Assembly (NCBI RefSeq): GCF_014839805.1
Contig: NC_051129.1
Coordinates: 5,646,920 to 5,710,919, forward strand
Reading direction: 5' to 3'
Origin: Manduca sexta
Lineage: Eukaryota > Arthropoda > Insecta > Lepidoptera > Sphingidae
DNA: 64,000 nucleotides
Under the pieces are notes generated by a model. It did not search any database. It worked only from the letters and a program-made list of their open reading frames with translations, and was not told the origin of the DNA. Positions 24,693-35,164 of this stretch are shown in pieces. Numbering within the stretch: position 1 is the stretch's first letter; each line of letters begins with the position of its first letter. The translations under genes and the position numbers were made by a program.

Positions 24693-24833
24693 ATATGATA
24701 ATAATATCAGCCCTGTATTATAATATCCTTACTGTCTCACTACTGGGCATAGGCCTCTTCTACTATTAAGAGGGATTAGGGCTAAGTTCTAGCCTATGGC
24801 CTAGTACGGATTGGTAGACTTCATACATAATAA
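24693..24833 (-). repeat. Truncated family B SINE (3' part only) abutting the previous copy
   Basis: The stretch from ATCAGCCCTGTATTA to the 'gattggtagacttca' block repeats the body of the adjacent SINE but is more diverged and stops before the tRNA-like head. Its tail meets the head of the 24366-24692 copy, so the newer copy appears to have inserted at the AT-rich tail of the older one. Confidence 0.65.
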
Positions 24834-25020
24834 ATTGCGTTCGGCTAATTTCGAACGGTTTTTCGGTGTGTTGCGAGGAGTCTCGAAAAATTTATTTTCT
24901 CATAAAATATTTAAGCGGTACCAACATTTTATACATGAAACTAGTTATTATTAATGCTACTTTATGTGATAATTTAATCATCTTCCAATTCTCTCGGTGT
25001 AAGCTTAAAAATAGATGATA
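24834..25020. other. Short spacer, no gene seen
   Basis: AT-rich sequence between the SINE pair and the small plus-strand gene. No ORF, splice pair or repeat could be assigned; it may hold the upstream promoter region of the small gene. Confidence 0.4.
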
Positions 25021-25111
25021 ATATCAGTATAGAAATTTAAAACCCTTAGAAAAGATTGGACCTTCGCGGGGTAAGTTCGGACTCCGTTCCAATAACGCTT
25101 CTAATGCTAGT

Positions 25112-25234
25112 ATGATAAGATCCACAAAATCAATCAGAAGTCTCAAAAATGTTGAGAAGAGCGAAATCCACCTTTTTTGTTTCAATGTACATAGCACACC
25201 CGTTCTTGGTCGGGGCATCAACTGTGGTATATAG
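25112..25234 (+). other. Possible upstream ORF (40 codons) before the small gene
   Basis: An ORF begins with ATG at 25112 (MIRSTKSIRSLKNVEKSE...) and stops at TAG 25232-25234, 56 nt before the ATG at 25291 and in another frame. The frame is open upstream as far as about 25037. TCAGT at about 25026 could be an initiator for a transcript carrying both. It could equally be chance. Confidence 0.25.
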
Positions 25235-25290
25235 GTTGGGGCAAAAAACGACAGCGTAGCCGCCTACATAGTTTAAACTAAAAAATAACC

Positions 25291-25605
25291 ATGGATTCTG
25301 TTTTATTGGTTGGAGACTTAATGAAAATCCCATATATCAGGAACGTCTTTATTGTGGGCGCGACATTGTATGTACTACATGACAGGAACGGAATAGGAAA
25401 AGTGACAATATTTAAATTTCTCACTATAGACAGACGAAAAGTAAATAAAATTACTACCTCCGACAATAGTGTTATTGAGACAGATGACATCAGTACGACG
25501 ACGAACAGACACATCACACAGGAAAATAAAAAATCTTTCTCATCGCTCAGTAGTCTTTTCAGCAGTATTATAAACGCTATTTCGCAGTCTCTCAAAAAGC
25601 CTTAA
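25291..25605 (+). CDS. Small uncharacterised protein, 104 aa
   Basis: Single-exon ORF with start context AACCATGG, which is close to optimal. Residues about 12-30 (KIPYIRNVFIVGATLYVL) form one hydrophobic stretch that could be a membrane or signal-anchor segment. The middle is charged (DRRKVNK) and the C-terminal third is Ser/Thr/Asn-rich and ends in a basic Lys-Lys-Pro. An AATAAA signal lies at 25709-25714, about 105 nt after the stop, so the ORF has a complete simple gene form. I do not recognise a family. It ends towards the MRTF gene (convergent) and its upstream side is flanked by two SINEs. The opposite strand is also open for about 105 codons, with a less protein-like composition; I prefer the plus strand because of start context and poly(A) signal. 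Confidence 0.5.
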   Translation: MDSVLLVGDLMKIPYIRNVFIVGATLYVLHDRNGIGKVTIFKFLTIDRRKVNKITTSDNSVIETDDISTTTNRHITQENKKSFSSLSSLFSSIINAISQSLKKP

Positions 25606-25708
25606 AGTAGGTACTACGAAAACTAGTATCTTTCCAAAGAGGTTATCGTTTTGACGATATTGTACAATTTGTTGTCATAGCCATAGCTCATACTAATATT
25701 CTTTTCAC

Positions 25709-25714
25709 AATAAA
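25709..25714 (+). terminator. Poly(A) signal of the small plus-strand gene
   Basis: AATAAA, 104 nt after the stop codon of the 25291-25605 ORF. Confidence 0.5.
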
Positions 25715-26419
25715 ACAATAGTAATTGTGTCAAAAACATTTTATTTAACATTCTTTTCTTAAACTAATAAAGGCTTGGTAAATATTTACAAGGCTTCATT
25801 ACAGGGCAAGGTAAAAAAAACTATCCAGTTACACTACAAATCCGACTCCTGTTATCTTATCACATCATTACATTAATTATAAAATTTATTGAATACTTGG
25901 CTCTGCAACAGATCACAACTTAAAGTCATGTATTGCCGAGTTAACGCGACGTTCTAATGTAATAAGAGAATGTGATTTCAATGAGAAAAGCGTTTTTATG
26001 TATATTTGTAAAAAGCCAATTTACTATTTTACAGTCAACAATACAACTTACATGCAGAGACCAATGCACCAGACATACAACGCTTTGACACTCCATATTA
26101 TGAATAAAAACTAGTGCCAAATATTAAAATTCTCTTAAAATAATTACAACAATCATAATAAATATGCAGATAATACAATATCAAATATTAATCTCACTGA
26201 CTTAGTATCTCGTTAAATTCATTATAACTACATAATAATTATAATATGTAATAAAGTGTGATTAAGAAGCTAATATAACATTCTAGGCCGTAACATTTCT
26301 TTGCAGATTAATGTAACCCAAACTCTACTATCCTTTAAAATTATGTCTTCAAAAGATATGTAAGACACATTCATCAAACAAAACACATATAATAAATATA
26401 TATGTATATAAATTAAGGT

Positions 26420-26437
26420 ACACCTTATATAAGGTGT
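26420..26437. other. 18-bp perfect palindrome
   Basis: ACACCTTATATAAGGTGT, with AGG and CCT continuing the symmetry after one mismatch on each side. It lies downstream of MRTF. Function unknown. Confidence 0.7.
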
Positions 26438-29179
26438 CCTAATTTCAAACTTTAGAGGGTGATGTTTTGTTAATATAGGAAACATAACCAATCCAAGTAT
26501 AATTAAAATAAGGTTTATGAATGTGATAAAGTATAAATAATTATATTACGAATAAATATTCTTAACGTAAATCGTAACGTCGGCTTATATATAAAGGGAT
26601 AAGACCAATTTTCAGATGAGATGCCACATACCGCAGGCACCGTCATTGTTACCAATTCAATAAAATTCGACTTGTCTCCTTCGCGCAATAAGCCCACATT
26701 ACAAATTATTCCATTTAGCTTATAATAATTTACTCTCCGAAGAAAATAAACGCATGTTTGTTGTTTCTCTCACGTAAGTTAAATATTTGGCTAATGTGGG
26801 TATAATTTTGATAAATGAGCAAATAGATTTTCTTTAAATATTTAAGCCTAGAATAAAGGTATTACATAATTTACTTAGATAATGGAATATTACTTAAAAA
26901 TAAAGTAAACAACATAATGCCTATCAGCCCTGTTTCAAACGTCTATGCACAGATTATCATAATTTCGTAAAAAAATGATTTCTTCTTATGCATCAAACAA
27001 TATTTAACTTCCAAGTACTAAAAAAAATATATATACCTCGTCAGTGCAATCACCAGCTCCATACCAGAAATATAAACATGTGTCTATGCACTTAGTTACT
27101 TTGTCTATGGTGTTTAGTATAAACTCCTATGGTATCGCGTAAGGAGGCATTCTAGTTAAATTATTTAGAGCATATGTACAGTATACCAAACATAATTGTT
27201 GTTAATAGGGCGAAATGGACCAATACTAAAAAGAAATTAATAATGTTGATAATTTGCAGGTGTATGTGTGTGCTTATATTTCTGGTAAAACAATATGATA
27301 ACACCATACGTAATAAAAGTACAGGCTACAAGTTCAAGTTCTAATCAATTTGTATACATTAATTCATTCTAAAATAGCACCAACTCTACGTAACAATAAT
27401 TAATAATTATACGCCGAATAAAAAAAGAGACGCAAGGACCTCTGTTGTGAAACAGTATAGTTATATAGCAAATTTTCATAGTGCCGTTAAAACAAGGTCC
27501 TTGCAACAAAATAAATAAATGTTCTTATGCAGATTGTCGATTTCTGTTTCATTTTGTTAGATTTTGTCTGAGAATGTACTTTATATATACATTTATAGAA
27601 TAGAAATACAATGCTCTGAACATAAAATGGTACAAAATAATAAATGTAAAGTACAGTCACACGATAACCAATCATGCACAAATAGGTCTTACATAGTGTA
27701 GTGTTATTAATAATTTGTTACAATATTCGAGATTGCATTAATCATACAAGATAATGTCGGCAAATACAATATTGACACTAATATTACAGTACGTTTAAAC
27801 AATTCTCGTTTTATAGTATTGGCACATGCAAGGAAGTAAAGCCTTAATTATTCGTTGTAGCAACAAGTATTCAAAAATTAAAATAACGTAAATGCAAAAA
27901 TGGCAATATATTTTCGATTAATATATTTATGTCTCTGTAATCATACTCCCGCCGGTGAAGCAAAGGTAAACGCAATATAAATAATGGTGACACTGTACAA
28001 TATACATTAGTGAAAACACTCACACATAACATAGCAATGAATACAACTAAACAAAAAACCGTAAGTACACTTTTAGGAGTATATAATAAATTATAAATAA
28101 TGCACACAAACAATTATGCAACGCCTTTACACAATTTTAACAGCGAAAATAAAAAAAAATCACTTTATACGGTATTACGCATACGCATTTAAAACAGCAA
28201 CTTATCGATTACTAAGCACCTATCCTACACTTTAGATAATATAAATTGGAATGATACATTTTCTAGAATGTCATATTGTTTCATAATAATAATAAAAAGT
28301 GATTTTAGGAAGAATCAAAATAATACGATAAAGCAAATTTTGTCAAATGTCACCGTCATTCCACACTGAAGAAATACTTATTCAGTGTATAATAGAGTGT
28401 AATATTATACTCGTTAATGTTGAAACAGGCGCAATGTGAAGCGAGACGTTGCATAATTGCCTGTGTGTGAGGAGCCGGCTCCCTAAGTTAACTAATTGAA
28501 TTCATATCTAACATTGTTCCCAAGCTGGTCCCACCCATGACGATGGCTTGTGAAATGTGCTCCTTGCCCTCAGCATCATTAACATATTCAAATAAATATA
28601 AACCTGTATTCTATTAATAACAATTGTTTTTAGCCGATATTTAAAGGGTCAAGGAGTTTGCGCGCCACATTTTGCACTTCAACAAGACTGGAATGTCACT
28701 TATTGATTTGGGAAATAGCTCTCCGTGCGACAGAGACAATAATAAGCGATTTTATTTAAATCGGCACAACATCAACCTCTAATAAATTAAACACTTCAAT
28801 TATTATCATCGATAAATGTGTACATGACCAGGTGACTCATAGATTGATTGTGCTTCAACAACTTGTCCTATGATAATTTCCCCTAAGTTTTAGTCATCGG
28901 GCGGAATGCAGAAATCCACAACTATGTTGAGTATTATTATGTTCAATATATACATACGTAGATATGCCTATAAGTAGTAAACAAAATGGACTTATTATAT
29001 GTGAGCCAAGTACATCAGTGTGCACGCGGCGAGTGTGTGCACAGACACTCACTAGTACAATAACCAAACTGAACATCATTATCAACTAGCGACACAAACA
29101 CCTCGTATCAAACATTAAGTACAAATATTATTATATAAACGATAGTTCCTATTACTGTAAACACTTTGTGTTTTACTTA

Positions 29180-29185
29180 TTTATT
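29180..29185 (-). terminator. Nearest poly(A) signal of MRTF
   Basis: AATAAA on the minus strand, about 290 nt after the MRTF stop codon, within a TTTATTTATTT run. A distal alternative is at 25745-25740. Confidence 0.4.
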
Positions 29186-29471
29186 TCTAGTCCTTATTAC
29201 ACCAAAGTCATTATTGTGGAAGAACGAGTCACACGTGTTAGACTAGCGTAATTTATATAAGCGCCACTCGGTGGCTCTCGGTTGCGACGCAACTATAATT
29301 TTTGTAATTTTTAATGTTGTCCCAACACTTGAAAATCTCAGTGTGCATGTAAGTTGGTGTAAAATAACTGAGCGTCGTTGACCCGTAGGTTCAATAGACA
29401 TAGACATGGTTCAGAGATCACTGTCAATATCGTCAGAGTGCGACTCCGCCGGTGAAAGCAGTGAACGCGGG

Positions 29472-32400
29472 TCAGGTGGCGTCGAACTCTATCTTGTCCC
29501 AGGAGTAGTGCTTGCGCGCGGGCCGCGGCGCCGGGCGCGACAGCACGCTGCCCAGCAGCGGGTCGCACTGCAGCATGTGCCCGCGGCCGAACATGTTCGG
29601 GATTATGTCCGTGTCCATGTAGTCACACCCATCGCTGTCCACCGTCATAGCAGGTCCCAAATCTATCCCACATTCCTTCAGATCGAATTCACAAGGCCGT
29701 TCGTCAAACACTTCGTGACGGGTATCTTCATTCTGGAAAGATGGAAGCGACAAATCTTCCATATAATCGAAACCGGTCCGGGTGTGATCCAGGATGTCTC
29801 CATTTGTGAGTGGAGTCATGCTCATTCTTTCTGGTTCGTGCTCTTCCCCGATGTCCATGGCTGTATGGGACATACTACCGTTTGTGTGATCGCCGTCTCC
29901 GGAAAGAAGGCTCTCAAAGAAATCCTCGTCACCAGTGTTAGGGTCAGAACCGAAATCTGGGTGAAACTCCCCGTTAGATAGTAATTCAACACCTAGGTCT
30001 GCGCTCATTTCAGAAGACGCCACGCCGACTGCACATCGATTGTCAACTGCAACGGCGTTGTGGAGATCCGCGTGATTCATGATCTCATTTTGGATATCGT
30101 CGAGTTCCCGCTGCAGTTCATCAGCAGCAAGAGAGTCTCGAACGTGCGCATCTCCTAGAACATCATCCGACAACACGTCGGCCGGCGAAAATGCGTCAGG
30201 TCCTGCCGTCACATACCCGGCGTCCAACGAGGGACTCACCACGGATTCACCCACAGCCGAAGGTGGCAACTCGCCGTTCTCGACTAAGATTTCCAAAACA
30301 TCGTCCATTATCTGACTGTCTTCTGCATGGTCGTGCAATGGCGTGACCGGTTGCACCTGCGGCATGGGCGGCGGCGGTGGCGGCGGCGGCGGAGGCGGCG
30401 CCACGCGCTCCGGCTCGTAGTGCGCCGTCGGCAGGATCGCTATCGGCACCACTTTCACGCCATTCAAGATGTACGCGGAATTAGCGGGCTTCTGCGGCGT
30501 GGCCACCGGCGCCACGTCCCCGGCGGCGGCGGGCGGCGTGACGGTGAAGAGGCGCACGTAGTGCGGCGGCGTGGGCGCGGGCGGCGGCGGCTGCTGCAGC
30601 GCGTCGAGCTTGGCGCGCAGCTGCGTCACGCACAGGTGCGCCTGCAGCAGGCGCCGGCTCTGGTCGCTGGCCGCCGCGCCCGCCGCCTCGCGCCGCACCA
30701 TCTCCAACTGCTGCCGCGACGCTTCCAACTTCCGTTCCAGTTCCTCTATCTGGCGTCGCTGCGATTGCACTATGTCCTCCTGAGGGTCGAGCTCGATGCG
30801 CGGGTCCGGCGAGGTGACCGACGCGATCGACGCCGGAGACTTGGGCGCCTCCTCCTGCTTCTCGAACAGGAAAGGTCGCAACCTGTCGATCAGTTGAGGC
30901 TTCGGGCCGGAGACGCGAAGGTTGCGTCGCTTGCACTCGGCGCGCAGGTCGGACACTTTCATGTCTTCGAAACGTGCCGAAGCAGAGAGCGGCGTGACGG
31001 GAGGCGGCGGCGGCGGCGGCGGCGCGGGCAGTGCGGCGTGTGCGCCCAGCGACCCCAGCGACACCAGCGCCTCCGACGAGTCCGACGCCACGGACGCTAC
31101 GGAGGCCACGGAAGCCACGGAGGCGGAGGAGGGCGCGGGCGAGGCGGGCAGCATGAGCTGCAGGAGCAACTGTTGCTGCTGCAACAACAGCTCGTAGGGA
31201 GTCTCCACGGAGCCGGGCGGCGATGACGACTTCTGCGCGTTCGGAGGGCCTTTATACTCATGGAATTTAAATCGCGCTTTGGGTTGCTGTTTTTGTTTAT
31301 TTTTCTTCCGATTCTTATCTTTACCGGGAGCGGGGTGCTGTGGTGGTGACGGAACGCTGAGGGGTGAGAGTGTGGAAGGAGGAGAAGGTGATGGGGAGAC
31401 TTCATCTGGAGGCCCGCAATACGATGAAGGGTGTTGAGGTCGACCTGATGCACCCTCACTGGTTGCCTTAAACGCGAGAGTTCCACTTTTGACTGCAGTT
31501 TCGATATTTTCCTCTGTATGCAGTATATTTTTCTTTATCAGTTCCAATGGGCCCGGCCTGTGTGATAATTGATCATTTAACTGATCCGCTAGCCGCGCTT
31601 TTTTTAGCATTCGCTGTTTTTCGGCTAGGCTCGGATCGACATGACTCTCCTGAAACAAAAAAAGTAAAAGTGACTACATATTACACAGCTATTGTTCTTA
31701 CAACCAGTATGGAAGTTTACGAGGAACATTTTTCTTACTTCGTAACTTTATTTAGTATAATTACTAGCTCAATTACTATATGTGTATTGTACCGTGCATT
31801 TCATTAGAACTTGTATATAGAGTAATAAATCGGATGTGCTATATTTATAAATTACTCAAGAGTCACGCGAATAAGGTAAATATGCCAGGCCAGGCCAGCG
31901 TTCAAAACAAAGTCAATTCATACAAGTAAATCCATTTCAAATGTACTGCAACAATGCCAAAGAATAATTATTGGAAATATAAAATAACTATTCATTATTT
32001 AGGTATCATTACGTCACAGTGTTAAAAAGAGGATTATTAACATTTATACTTGGGACTTTGTATTTCGACTTTACAATGTGACTTAATTAATCAAACAATG
32101 CACCTATGGGACTAGACAATGCACATGGTTCCTCCGCCCTATTTAATTACTGAATTATCGTTACTTTCTATTAAACATTGATAAAAAGTTATACTACAAT
32201 TAATATCATATGTTATAATTAAACTATTTTTACGATTTATCGCGGTTTTTATATTATAATTTTAATGTCTAACAATCGCGTAAACATAAGAAATCATTAT
32301 TATCATATGATAAATAATAATTATCAGGTAAAATAATTTCAAATCACCCATAGAAAAATGCCACATGTGTTGTTTGTGAAAAATACGGATTGTTATTTTG

Positions 32401-35164
32401 ATCTAAGGGCCTGCAATTTTGTTTCCTCATGCCTATAAATAAAATGTTCGCAAAAAAAGCACCTTAACTGAATTTACTGACCTGCTCCAGTATATGCCTT
32501 CGTTCCAACTCCTGTCGATCTGGCCGCCTTTGTATCTTCGCCTTCAGTAAGTCTCCGGTCTTCGCTCTTTCCAGTTGCTTGCATTGTTCAAAATATGCAG
32601 GAGGCGTTTTCAATGCTGGAAACAACGGATATACATGAGACAAATTTCAAAATATCGCAAAACAATGGAAGTTAAAAGATCATCGATGTCAGGTGAATAA
32701 TTATTATTTTGTTCCATATTTTCTTTGATTCCTCAAAATAATTTCGGAAAGTTGCTGAAATCGCAAATTTATATTTGTTTATACAAAAAAACTGAAAATT
32801 CTTTATGGAAATGTAACTTAACCATGCGTTTGGTGTTGGAAAAAATATTTAAAAAAATCGGAAAAGGTAAAAAAAATATATATATTTTGTATTTTTGTAT
32901 TCACTGACATATCATTATTTTAATCCCGTAACAACAAAATTTTGGGTTTACAAAACTACCACAAGTACCTATAATATAAAAATATTATATTGTTTACTTA
33001 CGAGGCATGATCCCTTGGGCCACCAGCTGGTTACGAGGAGGTCGCGTCATCAGTTTCACCTTTAAAGCTGTGGAACAACCAATAAACGTTTATATTCCAT
33101 CTGTAACTAGTACGTGCTGAACGGGCAATGTTATATTTATCCTCAAAATATTTTTCCTTCTGTATGCCATCGTCCAGTAATACGTATTATTTAGACAAAG
33201 CATAATATCAAACAGTCGGCTAATGTATGTGTATATGTAATTCGCCTACCTTTTACATACAACAATAAGTACTGATTGAATAGCTGACATGTGTTCATGA
33301 TGGTTATGGTGTTATGACGCCAGGTAACGAACATTGACGTAGTGCGCCGAGTCGAATGCCGGCGTCGTTCGCGATCGACGCGCACGTCGATACAATATTA
33401 TATCGATAAAAGCCAGTGGAGAGGCGTAGGCGCATGAAGCTCCTTCCTATGTTCTTGTTTGCGTGCAGACAAGCGGGTAGTAGCGAGCGATGGGCGGACA
33501 AAGCTGGCTCGCCGCCAACATAAATAAACACTGCACAAGGAAACTAGTGTTATGCCGCGACCGTATTACAGACGAAACATTCACTACCACTGGGCCGAAT
33601 ATTGTGGGTTACTGGGCGCCTTTACCTCGCACGGTCTACTACTAATCCAATCTACATGCATCAACCTATATAATATAACTTTATTACATTATTATTAAAC
33701 ATAAATATACAATAATATATCACCTGTTTTGTCACCAATTAGTAAAAAGTATTTTATTAGGCAATAACACACTAAATATAATCTTGGGTGCCTTACAAGA
33801 GAAATGCTACTATAAGCTTATATTCGAGACTGCGACTGAGTTCGATAGAATTTCTCGTTTGTTGTTTATTCGCGATGGTCGTATGCGATGTAATACAACA
33901 CAGACGCAGAAACGACCGGAAGTGGCAACTCCGCAGGCATACTAATACATCAGGTTGTGCCGAGTAGAATGCAGCTCGGAGGCCACTGGCCGCGCACAGG
34001 ACAGACAGGCTACACATTTAAGCCAGAAAATATTTAAATTTCTTATATCTTACAGAGTGAAAGTCGTCTAAACCCATTCATATTCAAGTTTATTCATCAC
34101 TGCACCGAAAATTGTATATTCATTAACACGACTGCCTCGATGGCGTAGTAGTTTTACGGTACGACTGCAGTGCTGAAGTCTCGGGTTCTAGCCCCGGGTC
34201 TAGATTTTGTGACCAATATGGCGATAAGCTCGCCCATATTACGTCATGGGACGGAATACACACGGCGCAAAATGGGTGCACCTTTTGCGTTTCTGCCGAC
34301 CTCTCCGGAGATACATGGCGAGAGTGCATATGTGTGTCATTAACATAAGTAATACAAAATTTATTGTACAAGTAAATTATGCGGTTTAGTGTGTATGGTA
34401 TACTTATATAAAATATATTAACTTTGCAACATCTGAATAATTTTCTTTGTAACCAAACGTCGTACGTAAATTTATTAATTGGTAGTATATGATACTGATG
34501 TATATGTGCTTACATTCTTTGTGCTTGCCCATGGCTGGCTGCAGCGGGCTATCGTCGACGATCACTTTGGGCGGGGAGACGCGCGGCGAGCTCGGAGGCT
34601 CGCTGGCGCCGCTGCTGCCCGCCGGCCGCCCAGCCATCTCCTCCGCACCGGAACTGTTAACATAATTAAACATTGCATTGTAATATTATAGCGAACAGAT
34701 CAGATTTAGGAAGCGACCAGACGATAATATTAATTTCTTGAAAACTAACTTAGGTCGTTTTGATTTATTTACATTTTACACCAATGAACGTAATTTTGGA
34801 GTTTGTAAGCGTATTAGGGAGCTAAGTTATAAAAGATAATTATATTGTCCTAGACCAAAATTACTGGCAATTATGTATAACGTCTTTGCAATATGTATAA
34901 GAATTGAGTTTTTATTTTGTATGAACCACATATACCTGAATGTATCCTCGGAGGGCGGTGTGGCCGGTGTGCGCGGCGGCGAGGCGGGCGAGACGGGCGA
35001 GGCGGCGCGGCTGCGGCTGCGCTCCCGCCGGTGCTGCGGCTTGAACCACTCGGGGTAGATCGCGCTCAGAGTCTCCACGAGGTCGTGGTCCAGCGTGACG
35101 CGCCACGACGTACGCCCCTCCGAGCCCTCCGAGCCGTCGCCTCCGCCGCACGACGAACGGCTCT
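29472..35164 (-). CDS. Mrtf: Myocardin-related transcription factor (SRF coactivator), five core exons
   Basis: Exons 35164-34936, 34653-34514, 33067-33002, 32615-32482 and 31649-29472; phases agree at every join (AG|T, T|CT, C|CA, CAG|GAG). MRTFs bind G-actin through RPEL motifs and, when actin polymerises, enter the nucleus and activate SRF target genes. Seen here in order: Ser/Pro/Arg-rich N-terminal part; RPEL1 (RPPRNQLVAQGIMPP), RPEL2 (RRPDRQELERRHILEQ), RPEL3 (HRPGPLELIKKNIL); a basic stretch with KARFKFHEYK; a Q-rich box (LLLQQQQLLLQL); SVA repeats and a poly-Pro run; a SAP domain (DMKVSDLRAECKRR, about 30.86-30.98 kb); a leucine-zipper-like coiled coil (QIEELERKLEASRQQL); a second poly-Pro run; DDVLEILVENGELP; and an acidic C-terminus ending WDKIEFDAT. 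The last exon encodes 725 residues. RPEL1 has Gln in place of the usual Glu. The exon set is very secure; the true N-terminus lies upstream. Confidence 0.95.
31650..32481 (-). other. MRTF intron between the RPEL2 and RPEL3 exons
   Basis: 832-nt AT-rich intron with a GTCAGT donor and a tttgtttcag acceptor. It contains the 14-bp palindrome TTATCATATGATAA (32300-32313). No other feature is seen. Confidence 0.8.
33250..33334 (-). CDS. Mrtf: Alternative first coding exon of MRTF (short isoform start)
   Basis: An ATG at 33334 (and a second in frame at 33298) opens a frame ending at donor AAAG|GTAGGC (GT at 33249). Exit phase 1 matches the RPEL1 exon, giving LLLYVKA joined to LKVKLMTRPP. The protein would start 17-29 residues before RPEL1 and lose the Ser/Pro-rich N-terminal exons. 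The exon lies in a GC-richer island (about 33330-33560) with TATCGATA, the DRE core-promoter motif, at 33401-33408. Vertebrate MRTFs also have alternative starts close to RPEL1. No transcript evidence is available here; phase agreement alone has one chance in three. Confidence 0.45.
33335..33560 (-). promoter_or_regulatory. Candidate internal MRTF promoter
   Basis: A GC-richer island inside the MRTF intron with a DRE palindrome (TATCGATA, 33401-33408), just upstream of the alternative first coding exon. DRE copies occur elsewhere in the window (about 9.84, 45.79 and 52.38 kb), as expected by chance in AT-rich DNA, so the motif alone is weak evidence. Confidence 0.35.
34129..34336 (+). repeat. 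tRNA-derived SINE, family C, with target-site duplication
   Basis: The head has an A box (TGGCGTAGTAGTTTT, 34141-34155) and a B box-like GGTTCTAGCCCC (about 34184-34195), then a unique body containing GCGATAAGCTCGCCC. It is flanked by a 9-bp direct repeat TCATTAACA (34120-34128 and 34337-34345), which marks the insertion. It sits in the MRTF intron between the exons at 34514 and 33067. Related copies: 13125-13382 (minus) and a fragment at 19680-19740. Confidence 0.85.

Larger units (their letters stand above)
25745..29471. other. Region downstream of MRTF; possible 3' UTR, otherwise gene-free
   Basis: AT-rich DNA after the MRTF stop. The nearest minus-strand AATAAA is at 29185-29180 (about 290 nt after the stop); another is at 25745-25740, so the 3' UTR could be short or as long as 3.7 kb. 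The region has an 18-bp palindrome (26420-26437) and a weak pair of exon-like segments (26632-27062, minus), but no gene I can support. Confidence 0.5.

Noticed and set aside
25278..25595. 105-codon minus ORF
   Set aside because: Antisense to the 104-aa plus ORF, which has the better start context and a poly(A) signal.
29406..29981. 191-codon plus-strand ORF
   Set aside because: Antisense to the MRTF C-terminal coding region, with no domain.
30481..30936. 151-codon minus ORF in another frame
   Set aside because: Out-of-frame reading of the MRTF exon.
30327..31226. 299-codon plus-strand ORF
   Set aside because: It is antisense to the GC-rich MRTF last exon; its Arg/Gly-rich reading is a by-product of the poly-Pro and GC-rich codons on the coding strand.
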